Source: Rhynochetos jubatus (lineage: Eukaryota > Chordata > Aves > Eurypygiformes > Rhynochetidae). From it: DNA of 64,000 nt. Both the position numbers and the translations under genes were made by a program. Numbering within the stretch: the stretch's first letter is position 1; every line of letters begins with the position of its first letter. Below the pieces are notes generated by a model, which was given only the letters and a program-made list of their open reading frames with translations, was not told the origin of the DNA and did not search any database. Location: positions 27,981,722 to 28,045,721 of the forward strand of contig CM050654.1 of assembly GCA_027574665.1 (NCBI GenBank), read 5' to 3'. Positions 50,061-61,910 of the stretch are shown one piece after another.

Positions 50061-52009
50061 CTCTTCATTATCTTGGTGGAGTTTGGAAGAGGGCCCAGGA
50101 GCCTTCACAAGGAAACCAAAGGGACAAGTTGGATATGATGCACCTGTGGAACTGTATGGAAGAGCGAGAGTATCCAGACTTCCTCATGTTCCAGGAGGCT
50201 GAGTTATTTCAAAAGGGAAGTAGCACCTCTGGCTATTAGTTGCCTTGCCCTTAAGTTAAAGTAATAATGATTTTAATGACTCTTTATTCTTAGTACTCTT
50301 TATTGTATCATAAAACATTTTATGACTTTAATTGTACTGGGGTACAGTTTCCTGCCCTGGAATTCGGCCGCCTAGCTCAGCCTTTCCTCAAGGGACTCTC
50401 ACTGTTGGAAGAAGACACTCTCCGGTGTCTGAAAGTCCCAGCTTCCAGCTGTAGCTTCCCCTCCAAGACATGGATTTCTGCAGCTCTTCTGCAAAACCCT
50501 GACCAGCAGCTGCAAGGAACAGGTTCTACTTTTAGAGGTTATTATTTCATCGGCTCCGATTGCCCCTTGCTGAAATCCAGGAAATGGAGTCAAGTCCTCT
50601 GCTGTAATTGGCAGAGGTTGGTTGTGCATGGAAACAGACATTGAGCTGATGCTTTCTTCTCCCACTGCAATTCCTTGCTCACTTTTTGCTGTTGTCAAAG
50701 CTGGGGAAGGGGGGAGTATCTGTCATTCACAGAGGTTTACATTTCACAGCTGCAAATTATTGCAGCACAGGTGAGTGACCTCTTGCTCCAGGACATGTGG
50801 CAGCTCCAGGTGTTCCCTCATTATTACAGCAATATAAATTCCTCTGCCATGGCTAGGCTTTATCCTACACTGGGATGTTTCTGTTATAAAAGAAAATGCA
50901 TGTGTTTGACCTTTTGCCCATTAGTCCCTCTTCTCCATCTCTGTTTGTCTCGAAATACAGGAGAAACAGCTTCTTTGGGTCTTCCCTCACTCTGGGATTT
51001 TGTGGAAATGGATGCTCTTCCTGCTGAGATTCTGCGTGTCTGGTGAATATGTTCTTTCTGCTCTCAGGAGACCACATGTACTGCAGTAGGTGCTTGGCCC
51101 AGGCAGTGAGCATGAACTGAGCAGGTGTGGAAGTGGATTCCCAGCCAGCCGAGAGTCTGCACTTCCATGGTCACAACAGGTCTGAGAAATCGTGACTGGC
51201 TGCACTGAACGTGTGGGGCCTCAGCAGGAGGGGAGGAGGATGGGGATGATGCTGCACTGCATGCATGGGAGATGGGATGGGGTGGGATTGGCCGAAAGAG
51301 ATGTGTGGCTTGCGGGGTCTATGAAATGAAAAGCATGACACAGGTCAGACTTCCCCTTCCGTGTCATCACAGACGTGCAGTTTATTTTTCCCAGCTGGCC
51401 TGATTTAAATTGAGAGTAACTTTAGGGGCCCTAATATGGGCTGTGCTGATGTAACAATCGCTAAATCCACAACTTTTCAATGATGGGTCAACATCCTGTC
51501 TTTGTGCAAATTGCTAGAACATGTGGAAAAACAGAAACTCATCTGGAAGGGATACAAGTACTGGGGGGTTTTGTTGCTTTTGGCTTGTGCAGTGCCTTTC
51601 TACGGGCGTATTTGTGTGTGTGTGTACACTGTGGTTGCTATACGTGCAATGCCAGATACAATCAGCCACAAAACCCGTTGTATGTTAAACCCAAATCTTC
51701 TGTTCCCTGAGGAATCTGATCACTGGTTTCATCAACCTGTGGAACTGTCTCTTATGAGACCAGTGAAGGACCTGTGGGCTTCTGGCCATATTCTCTCCTG
51801 CTTCTCAGTCAAACTGGGATTTCTATGAAATTCATCCTGATTATCCCATTTCACTATGATAAAGAATATGAGTCAATGAGTGTGTTTTAGGCAGTTATTT
51901 ACCTTGTTTTCACTGGTTGTGAAACAACCAGTTTTCATTCCATCCTATTCTCCCTCCCTCTCTCCTTTCAGGTAATTCTTAATATTAGAAAAACCCCCAA
52001 ACAACCCTG

Positions 52010-52210
52010 CCTGATGCAATTTGAAGAAAGACAGGCACATTTTATTAAGGACTGCAAAACACTTAGCAGCATGAGGGTTTTCATGTGTAATCAGATGCAG
52101 CAATTGGCTTGATTGCAATTGCTTCTGGGTTTGTTGGGCACAAGCACCTGATTAGATTTTAGCAATGCTGCCAATTCTGGAGGAGCTTTCAGCCTCGCAA
52201 CATGAATGGG
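52010..52210. promoter_or_regulatory. Candidate conserved element with inverted CAATTG repeat
   Basis: AGCAATTG (52099-52106) and CAATTGCT (52116-52123) are perfect inverted repeats around nine bases, giving two CAATTG E-box-like sites in mirror orientation. GTGTAATCAGATG and CTGATTAGATTTTAGC flank them. Confidence 0.35.
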
Positions 52211-55200
52211 CCTCGGGGAAATCATGTGCCTCATTCCCAGTGCCGCCACCTGGAGAAGGGAGAGATGGGACAGGCAAATGAGTTAGCAAGACTCATCCTC
52301 ACATCAATAGCAGCAGATCTGGAGCTCTTCAGCTCAGATGAGAGAGGGGAGCACTTGAGAGGGTGCTGTGTTGTTCCCAGTCGTGGTGAAATTGGGTGCT
52401 ACTGCACCTATGCTCTGCGAGTGCCCAGGAATAGGACTGTGGCAGGTTCCCCCCAACCCAGGCCTTTCCTGTGACTCTGAGACACATGGCCCCTGGTGGC
52501 CACAGTCATTTCAATTAGGGATTGGGAGGGCTCCTTGACAAGGTGTTTTTTAACTGAGGAAAATCAAGTTTCTGTTGAATGCTTTTGCTCTGGAAAATCC
52601 CAATTCTGAAATAGGAGATTGATGAATAGTGACATCTTTGATCTAAACAAATGATGATGTTCTTGGCATTTTTGAAATGTCAGTGCAAAGCTAAAATCCA
52701 CTTATTTGACTCCTCTCCACTAAAAAAGGAATCGTCATCAAGTAGAAACAAAGTTTGCCTGTGAAAAATGTCACCTGTAATTAAAAGATAAAAAACAAAC
52801 TCTTTTCTTTCACGAAGGAAGTATTTTATCAAAAGAATACAATCCACTGTTGGGTGGTAACAAGGATTCTTCACATTAGCCACCACCCCAAGTGCTGTTT
52901 GAGGGAGCACAATTTGGACATCAGACTTTTCGTTGCCTTGGTGGAGATACTTTAAGAAGACCAGATTTTCACAGGTGAAATGCTCTGAAAATCACCCACC
53001 TTCTGGCTATTTCAGGTTCGATGTTCTGCAATGCCCTGTGGCTCTGGAAACTCTTGATGATTTGTAGCCGCTCAGTCCCACACTGGGAACCCATACGTGC
53101 CCCTGCCAGTGAAACTGATGAGAATTTTGCCTGAAGAAAGTTTCAGAATTGGACTTTGCTCCAATTTGGTTTTCATCATGTATAACAAAGTGCTTATTTA
53201 CTTTTTGTTTCACTTTACCCAGCTTGGACAATTAAACCCCTGAGTCATTTTGCTTTTATTTCAAATCAGTTGCGTTCCCTGGTTCACTGACTTGCCTGGA
53301 GTTTTATAATGCTCGGATATCAGAAGGGAAAAATGGCATTAAAAACCTGAAGATGTTAAAATTCATATATTTGGATTTACAGTACTGCAGGGGCTATCCA
53401 TTAATTTGATGAATTTCTTGATTTCTCTGCATGCGTGTGTGTTCTTATTAAGATTTTTAGCAGCAGTGAGATATGTTAACAGTAACTCACCTCTTGAGAA
53501 TAAAGCTGTATGATACAGCAAAGGGAGAAGGTCGGCTCCGCCCAGGGAACGAGTGGAGACCACACTGCTGGGCAGCACAGACAGCCCCGAACCTGGGACA
53601 GCAGGTGAGCCCTGGGGCAGCCCTGGCTGAGATATGTTGGCAGAGCTGTTTGTGGGGAAATTTTTGCCCACATTTAGCACCGGAGATCTGTCTCAGGTGG
53701 GTGATATATGTATCTGGTTCACATTAACAGAAATAGGTGAGTGAAAATTAAGGCTTTTGTTGGCTGGGAACGCTTCTCCTTAGACTGGTTTTAGCACCTG
53801 GTGACAACACAGCAAAGCTTCATACTTTCCCTGCAGAGCTGGCGGCATCTGAAGGGGGCTTTAGCACTCAGTGAGGGTACCTTGCCTCTTTCTTTCCATG
53901 GCAGGGAACACTTTCAGCACAATTTGTGTTTGTTACATTCAGCCGGTAAGATTTCAGGACTTTTAGCATGAGAAGAGTTTGCCAGAAACATGCACATAGA
54001 TGGGTGTCAGAATACAAGGATGGATTAGGTGCTCGCAGCTTTATAAATCAAAAACGTTTCCAAACAGCTGAGATTTGCTGACTCCTATATTTCCCGTAGA
54101 GATGAAGAGACCTTCGAAATTCTGCTTCTGTGGGTTACTGTACAGCACTCATGACCTTCTTTTACTTAGCCTTCCCTTCACAGATGCTTAAGGAATAGCT
54201 AAACTGTGAACCTTGGGATGACTGCGTATAGCTTTCTGCTTTCATAGCTGGAGATAAGACTTCAGTGGACCCTTGCCAATAGGAAGCAAAAGACAATAAA
54301 ATATTCCTCAATCTTTATATATTTTTTTCAAAATCCCATGTATTTGTTGATTTTGCTTACTCTGGTTTCAAGCCTGGATGTGGTCATCCTGTTTGAGGTT
54401 TGGCTGTCTCAACCCTTCCTATGGAAAGCAGAGACAGCTGTGACAAGAATGACAGACACCTTTCTATGTCTGAAGAGATCAGGTGCTAACATAAATATTG
54501 CCACATATTAATCTCCAGAGCACTTCTCCCCTGCAGGTGCAGTATTGGTGGTGTTCCTTTTAGTTTCATTATTTATGTATTTAAATAAATTTTCTGATTG
54601 AGGGGATACGGTGCCCTGAGCCCAAATGTTGTACAAACTCTGTAGAAGACGCAGGAGCAGACAGGCATGGATCGGCAGAAACAGGCAAGGACTCTGTGAG
54701 CCAGCACTGAGTGTGAAAATAGGCAGTTGTCATGGCATTTCAGGAGTTTATTCATTCTTAGGGATTGTCCCTCCTTTTATCCTTCTAGGTGACTTTAAGT
54801 GACACAGATTAGGCCAGTGGGTCTGTAGGCAATTCTGTTTTCTTGTGTCTAAAACTAATGCTGCTGTGACACATCCATGGCCACATCCTCCAACACTGCT
54901 GGGTTTTGACGACAGGCTATGAGCAATTTTTTCCCCTTTACATGTTGGTCCCCATTTTTCTGGGGAATTTTAGAGAGGTTGTCAAGTCAGTTTGACTTAA
55001 GTAGCAATTATTAAGGTTGTTATTTCAATATAACCTGTTATTGGAAGGGTAGACTTCAAAGCCAAACTAAATCCCTGGGGAAGAAATAACCTTTCCACCC
55101 CCAAACCACAGAACTTGAGCGTGGCCATGGGCTTTCATGCCATGCCTGGAAGTTTGCTCAGTTTGCTGGGTGGCACAAGTGTAACTTCTGCCAGCAACTT

Positions 55201-56593
55201 TCAGCAACAGAGCTGAAAGGCAGGTCCACTCCCCTTGCATCACTACTCTCATGCCAGCTTATTTCCTTCTTCCCAGGAAGCACGTTTCTTCTGCCTCTCA
55301 AGAACAAGCCACATTTTATCCACAGAGTGTTGTTGACCTTTTGACAAATAGCAGAGAGATGAGTCTTGGATGATGGACTTGCTGCGCTACAGCGGGGACA
55401 AAGCAAACAGTCCCTGACTCAGGGGAGACACTGCACATAGCATCCAAAGCCCATGCAATACAGTCACCCTCAGTTACCTGGAGTCATTTGCAGCCCACTG
55501 CCTGTCCAGGTTACAAAAGAGCAGATAGTTCTTCATTCCTTTGATTTTCAGAGAGCTTTGGCTCAAATTCCTTGCTGTGAACAAAGCACTATGTATGTTG
55601 GTGAAAGCTGGGCTTACAAACTACTGCTTCCTCAGTGTGAGACACTTCATTAAGTGCAGGGGAAAGATGGGAATAGTACAGTATAGATGAAGGGCAGGTC
55701 TGCGTTTCAGTGATGGGATTGCAATTAGCAGCTTCAACTGTCTGTAGGAAGAAAACTTGGCAAGTCGGGACATTTTCAGGGCTTGATATTAGGAAGAAAA
55801 AAGCAAAAGAGGGATAGAAACAAAGGAAGAAAAGGGAGTCCAGGTCACAAATATAATAGAAGAGAACTTGAAGTCAGTATTTCCCGTATAGTTGTTATAC
55901 AAGTCTTTTCTGTGTCTGTCAAATAGCTGCTTCACAGCAGAAGTGACCCATATTACTTCTTTATTGTTTAAACAAAAAGAAAGTCGCCAATTAAAATGAC
56001 TTGAGTTTATTTCAACACTTTGTGCTCTGGGAGCAGCCTCATCGATTGGAAGGGAAGGTACAGGGTTGTCTGCTGTGCTGTGAAGCAGTACAGTCCTTTC
56101 AAGTACATCCTATTTGTCCAGCTTTTGTCAGAAAATGTATCAAGTCACAGATATCAGACATATAGCAGAGACTCAAGAGATCATTTAAGCCATCCCTCCC
56201 CCCCAGAGGCTTTTCAAGAGAGATGTTTTTCTATTCGGTTCATAAAACCCTTCTGCAAGAGTCATCACACTTTCCTGAGCTACCTAGTTCCTAATTCTCC
56301 TGATATCTAATTTAAATCTCCTTCGCTGCAGTTTGAGTGTTTACACTTGTTGTTTTTCCTCTGTCCCTAATGGACAGAAGGAGATGTCATATCATGGAAT
56401 CAGGCATATGTTGGGTGAATAGCCTCCTGGGCTTAGTCCCTCCTGGGTTAACTCCAAAGTCAAAGCAAAGGCTTTCTCTCCCTTGATGACAGCTGTTAAC
56501 TTACTTGAATACCACTACCAGATCTTCTCCTTTAAGAAGTTTGGCATCAATTCTTTTATTCTTCTTTCATAGACCACATTTGGTAGACTGTGT

Positions 56594-56628
56594 TTATTAG
56601 TCATTGCTGTGTTATTAGTCATGGCTGT
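56594..56628. repeat. Two tandem copies of an 18-base unit
   Basis: TTATTAGTCATTGCTGTG is followed by TTATTAGTCATGGCTGT, with one substitution. It is a small local duplication. Confidence 0.85.
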
Positions 56629-57294
56629 TTATCTGATGGATGCTCTCATACCTGTGTGCACCCATACACAGGCACATGCATACACAGCTAATTTTGATGG
56701 CTAGACCAACAGGAGCCTTTCTGTGGCAAAATGATTTGGTAAAATGAACTTAATTCTGCATGCTGGGAGTAACAGACTGAGTTGTGCAATGTGAAGTGCA
56801 GTGAAACATTAAACAGCAGTATGCTATCTGGTCACTAGAAGCATTTACATCTTGTAGTATGACGGACGTAACGTGGTATGGGAACAGAGTATATGCTTGA
56901 CTTTAACCGTTTCAGCAGTCCCTGCTGAAGGTAAGGGTCTCCCAAATCTCCTTTTAGAGTATATTTACCTACTTCTCTGGCTGGCATTGCTGTGGCCTTG
57001 ACCATCAGCATGATTTTAACCTGCTATCCCAGACAGCTCTTCAGCATCCCTACACTCACGGATAATGTGATTTTGAAGAAATGGACTATGGACAGGAGCT
57101 GGTGCTGTTTGCAGGATCGCTGACAGGGTTGTGCTTTGGAGCCTGGCTGTGAGCAACAGGGATCGCTTCTACATGTTGACTGGCATGGCTGTGCAGATAC
57201 CTTGATGCACAGGAGAAGTAGTCCATAGTAATCTGGCTGAATATAGCTCTGAAAACTCACAGAGCAAAGATGCAAAGAGGTCAAAATGTTACTT

Positions 57295-57405
57295 TTTATT
57301 AGAATTTATTTATCTGGGAACGACCTTATCTGTAACAGTTTCCTTGCCCTAACTTGGCCCAGGAGCAATCCTGCAATGCAACTCCTTTTAAGAGATAACT
57401 TTATT
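57295..57405 (-). terminator. Cluster of three canonical polyadenylation signals
   Basis: Three TTTATT words on the plus strand, at 57400-57405, 57305-57310 and 57295-57300, read AATAAA on the minus strand. They lie 495-605 bases beyond the putative stop codon, a common 3' UTR length. The sequence beyond them in the minus direction is not strikingly GU-rich, so use of any one is uncertain. AATAAA also occurs by chance in AT-rich DNA. Confidence 0.4.
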
Positions 57406-57493
57406 GTAATATTTGCATATTTCTAGTGTGGACATATTTGTCACAGTTAAAGCTTGGATTTTAAACAAGCTCAGACACAACTGATGGCACAGT

Positions 57494-57529
57494 TACTATG
57501 CCAGTAACAAGTACTATGCCAGTAACATG
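57494..57529. repeat. Two tandem copies of an 18-base unit
   Basis: TACTATGCCAGTAACAAG is followed directly by TACTATGCCAGTAACATG, differing at one base. It is a recent-looking local duplication within the putative 3' UTR. Confidence 0.9.
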
Positions 57530-57899
57530 TGGGTTGGTGTTGTCATGGGTATGTATTTTTACTTTTACCTTACTTGTTATTAGAAACTGTTGATCAGGAC
57601 AGTGATATTCTACCTGTAGCTAGACCTGGGTCTGTGAGTGCTTCCAGGACATACTTGAAAAGGGAATAGAAAAAAAATAAGTTAATTAAGAGTTGGCCTG
57701 AATCACTGCAGGGGGTTTCACATGCTGCCACTGGAATACTCTCAGATCCCTGCAAAGTGGAAGGGGTTGAAAAATCACTAGTGTAGAATGAATAAGCAGG
57801 AAAGAGTTGAACTTCTTGTTTTCATTTTCCCCAGCAGATGTTCAGTTGTTGAGGCATCAGAGCCACCGGATGCTGGAAGAGGCGTTTATGAATGACCTG

Positions 57900-58050
57900 C
57901 TATTCCGTATTGTTGCCTCCGAGGGTGCCACCAAGCTGGGCTGGAGGTGACAGCAGCTGGTATGTCTCGGTGGGGTACGCGGAGTAATGGCTGTCATTTG
58001 CTGGACGAGTGGAAGTCACGGTAGTCTTCTGCTCAGTCACCACCTGGTCC
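57900..58050 (-). CDS. Probable last coding exon of an unidentified minus-strand gene
   Basis: Read on the minus strand, a splice acceptor (TTGTGACAG, with AG at 58052-58051) is followed at 58050 by one leftover base and 49 codons ending in TAG at 57902-57900. The exon would therefore begin in phase 1. The peptide starts DQVVTEQKTTVTSTRP, continues NDSHYSAYPTETYQLL and ends SPPAQLGGTLGGNNTE. It is hydrophilic, rich in Ser, Thr and Pro, and has three tyrosines in YxxY/YQLL-like settings, as in the cytoplasmic tail of a membrane protein or the C-terminus of a regulatory protein; that reading is inference. About a dozen CpGs fall within 151 bases, far more than in the flanks, which suits coding constraint. 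The frame stays open upstream of the acceptor for about ten codons to a TGA, so the exon start is not proven. No other exon of the gene was found, and I cannot name the family. Confidence 0.6.
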
Positions 58051-59229
58051 CTGTCACAAGCCACAGAGATTGATATAAATCAAATTCTCTCTGTGGTGGG
58101 GGCCTTGAGAAAACAAATTGGTATTTTAGAGCACAGGAAGAGAAGTGTCAGAGATGCAGCCCTAACAGTCTGCCAGTGAGCTGGGGGATGTCATGATGCT
58201 CGGGCTGAATGCCGAAGGAAGTCATCAACAAATGGGAACATCTCTGGGAGCATAACTGGAAGAGTAGAGTCCAACTCAAAAGCCAGGGCAAGGCAGAGGA
58301 CACATCCTCCCCTATTGTATATAGTGATGGTGAGCTCTGTCTTGAAATAACTGCTAGAGGAAGGGATGGATTCTGCCTCTGAAGACATGCAGGCCTGATG
58401 TCACCCAAGAAAGTAGCTTGTAGAGGACAATAATTTATAAGCTTCCAGGAGATAGGAGACCTTTGAGCTCAGAGACCCCTATCATGTGTCTTGGTAAACT
58501 TGGACAAGTAGGTGGATCTTTACCTTTGCTGATGGTCTAGATTTACTTCTTTTCTTGTGAACTAAAACTAGCCTCAAAACACATCTGCGTTGGTAAGGTT
58601 TGTCTGTTGGAGCTGGTTTCAGCAGTGGGAGAGCAGAGAACCAACAGACTATTGGATGTTTAAAGCCCTTGGCAAAGTCAGGGCAGATATAGGGTCTTGT
58701 GCCCAGTATTAAGCAGGACATACAGAAGCTTTGTCTTAAAATTAAACATAAAACTGATAAGGAAGCATACTCTATGGAGTGTATGTTCCAGGACTCTCAT
58801 TTTAGTGATGGCTGCTACCTGAAAATAAGGTGCAGAGATTGTCTCATCCCATCCCTAGGAGGAGATTAACCAGGGTAGTCACTGACTCTGTTATCGACTT
58901 TTTCTACAAACACTGATGAAAGGGTCAGGTCCAGATGGTCCAATAGCAACAAGATCTACATTCATTTTTACCCCCTCTAAAAAAAAAAACCCAACACACC
59001 AAAGAGGGAAAAATAAGTATTTGCTGTCTTGATCAGTCTGGATTATTAAAGTTCCCCAGTGTAAGTCACTTGTGGAGCATTAGTTTTTATGCCAGTCAAG
59101 GAAAATTAAGTGGCCTAATCACATTACATGTTCACCATTACAGGAACTGCAGAGCTTACCCTGTATTTGGTTGGAGGCTATTCCATTTGGCTGGACTCTT
59201 TTGATACTGCTTTGCCTGTGTGTGCAATT

Positions 59230-59720
59230 AAAAGGCTTTTTTTTTATTAACCAGTTTTTACATTGCACTCAGCGGCCCCGTCACACAACTAAATGACCCG
59301 TTTAACAAGCATGATAAAATCCTCATTAGGGCCTATTATAGGATTTAGTGGAATCTTCCTGCTTCACTACAGCACAAGCCTAATCTAATTAACTCTGCCA
59401 CTTAATTGTCTCCCTCCCTCTTCTTGCTGTTTATTGGGCTTTTTTGTGGAAAACAGATCCAAGGAACACAATTAACGTAATTTATCCTGGAAAATCCCCA
59501 AACATTAGCAAGCTACAAATGTAATTGGAAAAGGCCTCACAGAGTTCAAGCATAGTAAGCAATTACTCCAGAACTACAGCACTGCATATTATCGTGTTAC
59601 TTTTTATTATACTTTCTCAAGATGCACAAGGAGGTCATTCTAACCAAGTGCATTTAAAGTCATAATTAAGGGTCATCTTTGTGTTTGAATAGCTTTCATA
59701 TTTAATCAAGGAAAAATATG
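59230..59720. promoter_or_regulatory. Candidate conserved non-coding element / enhancer
   Basis: About 490 bases have an even mix of AT-rich homeodomain words and isolated CpGs, with no repeat signature. TAATC (59381-59385, OTX/bicoid-like) overlaps CTAATTAA (59385-59392), with TTAATTG from 59402; CCTATTATAGG (59332-59342) is nearly palindromic. Later parts hold TAATTTATCC and several ATTA cores. It lies about 1.2 kb inside the putative last intron. Its character is that of vertebrate developmental conserved elements; conservation has not been tested. Confidence 0.42.
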
Positions 59721-61299
59721 TGCCTTCAAGAATGAAGTTTTTTTTCTAGGATGTGCAATATGGAAAGGAACTGAATGTTGTGTTCTCAAACACCTTGGTA
59801 CAAATGTAGAGCAGCTTCCAGTTATGAAGTACTTTGTAACCAGGTTTGCCAGTCACCAGAAAACAGTTAGCCACAAGACGTAGTTAGTGTTTGTATTTTT
59901 TCATGGCAACAATGTGCAGAACATTTGTGAAACACAGGATGTACTGCAATAAGGTCTGTTGGTCACTGCACGTGGGAGGGACACTTGGGAAGACATCATC
60001 ATGCTCTTCTGCTTTTTTCACAGGCTGAAACCTTTGATTTGCAGTACTGTTAGTCCGTTTTCTAGGGGTGGTGAACTCCTACAATATCCCAAGACATCCC
60101 AGCCTAGTTACACTAAACTGGAGATGGCCAGCTGGTCCCAGAGGTGCCCTGAGGAGTTAGAGGCTGACCTTGGTATTCAGATCTGAAGATCTAGCCAGTT
60201 GTTGGGACTCCCAGTAAGATACCCATAAGGTAAGGCTGTTGTCTGCATGAAAAACTTTGGACACTTCTGTGTTACTATTACCCAGTAATTAAGATAGGTG
60301 TAGAAGGTGACTGGGTTTCTGTAAGAAATGAGAGTAAGCTCCAGTCGGTATGGGAACATGGTACAAGATGCATGTGGGAGCGCTCAAGAGGTGGGTGATG
60401 GTGCAAAGTTGAACAGGTCTTGTCTAGTTCTTCATTTTAGTAGGTGTGTGTGTTTGTGTTTTTATGTGCGAGAGTGAGAAAGAAGCCAAATTAACTCCTC
60501 AGAGATGGACAAAAGAAAGCAAAAGAAGATGAGACGCAGGTCTAGAACGCAGTGAGAGGAAAGCAGAGGATGAGTGAATATTTTTGGTTCAAAAATGTCC
60601 AACAGGATTTTAGAGACAGGCATAAAGGTTTGCCCCAGTCATCACTTACTCAGAGGAAGTTGATTTTATGCATATTTGCAAATAAGCCATGTGTGGACCT
60701 TGACTTCCTCCTCCTGGAATAAATTAGCCAAGTGTCTTGGCTAAACTGGACAGCAGCCAAGTGTGACAAGCAAATAGTTGAAATTAAGTTCAGTCCACAT
60801 CTCCCATCTTTCTCTGAACCAAGAGAGGAAGGTATTTTAACCTTGTATGGATTTGGATTCTTAAAGTTGTCAAATCAGGGCAACCTGCCTTTTGGGCAAT
60901 GTGCTTTCATGCCACACTGAGTGCAAGATGGAATTACTGCATTTGCATTATGCAGGGAGTTGGACAAGATGACATGATGTTCCCTTAGGGTCTTCAGTTT
61001 TTGATGTTATTAATCTTTTATTACCTTGGGCCTGAGTTTTTGGAAGCTTCTCTCCCAGGGAAGTACAAGCCTGGTTTCCTTGCATGTGGCAAGCCTTTGA
61101 AAAATTTGAGATACTCTGCTGCTGCTGTTCCTTCTGGAAACCCCAGCTTTGGTCCATCTTCCCTAGCACCACTTCTTCTAGGGGCAAGAAATCAAAAGGA
61201 TGCAATCTGGGAAGAATCAGACACTGAAACTCTAATGGAAAGGACCAGAAGCCAAGGCTGAGCTATATGACAGCCTCCTTACTCAGGAGCAAGGAGTTA

Positions 61300-61520
61300 T
61301 TGTTTCTGAGCCTAATTGTTTCATGAATTAATACATTTGGAATAATAATTATCTGTGTGGGGAAGGAAACCCTTAATTAGTTTGCAATGATCTGAGAGGC
61401 ATGGTGTGTCCACACACAGCTGCTCTGGCATGTGTGGTTGAGCTCAACAAGAACGTCTCAGGCATTTCTTTGATTCCTCAGGGGACCTGATGTCTAAAAA
61501 ATGCAATTAGCAGCAGGAAA
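61300..61520. promoter_or_regulatory. Candidate conserved non-coding element in the putative intron
   Basis: GCCTAATTGTTTCATGAATT, AATAATAATTATCTG and CCCTTAATTAGTTTGC are followed by a segment ending ATGCAATTAGCAGC. There is no repeat signature and no coherent frame. Confidence 0.32.
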
Positions 61521-61838
61521 GATACACAGCATATTGCCTGGCATGTGGAGTCTTTGCTGAGATGGAAAAGGGTTACTCCTGTCAGTTCTCACAAACCATC
61601 TCAGCACAGTGACTGAGGTTGGACAATCTAGTAGAGAAGAGGTTTGTATGCAGGGGGCAGGTCACAGGCACTTTGCCTTGCCTGGAGTTAAGCTCTGTCC
61701 TCTCTACTGATCTTCCTCCTGAGCAAGGAGCACTGAGTTTTCCCTGGCTTGCTATTGTGTAGGTGTGCACCAGGGACAGAGGAGGCATTTTGGGACCAAG
61801 GAAGGACACAGCTTACATGCTCTAGTACTGGCAATAGT

Positions 61839-61910
61839 CCTGCTCCCAGCAGTAGGTAGGACTAGGTGACCTCCAGATTCCCATCCCACCAACATTCCTA
61901 TGATCCTGTG
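61839..61910 (+). mobile_element. Degenerate CR1 LINE 3' tail
   Basis: The segment contains GGACTAGGTGACCTCCAGA, a run of CCCATCCCACC, then CATTCCTATGATCCTGTG. This follows the order of older CR1 subfamily 3' ends (GGACTAGATGACCTCCAGAG, CCCTTCCAACC, ATTCTATGATTCTGTG). It is more diverged than the copies at 12814 and 47754, so probably older. It lies inside the putative last intron. Confidence 0.65.

Larger units (their letters stand above)
48261..57294. other. Non-coding DNA downstream of the putative gene
   Basis: Chance frames only (longest about 123 codons at 50675-51046). It contains the candidate elements near 49.8 and 52.1 kb, a short GT run at 51612-51625 and a possible micro-exon-like structure at 56916-56930 on the plus strand. 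Confidence 0.6.
57295..57899 (-). other. Putative 3' UTR of the minus-strand gene
   Basis: This stretch follows the TAG stop at 57900 on the minus strand and runs to the last of three AATAAA signals. It has stops in all minus frames and no repeat match that I recognise. An 18-base unit is duplicated in tandem at 57494-57529. The extent is inferred from the signals alone; the real cleavage site could be nearer or much farther. Confidence 0.4.
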
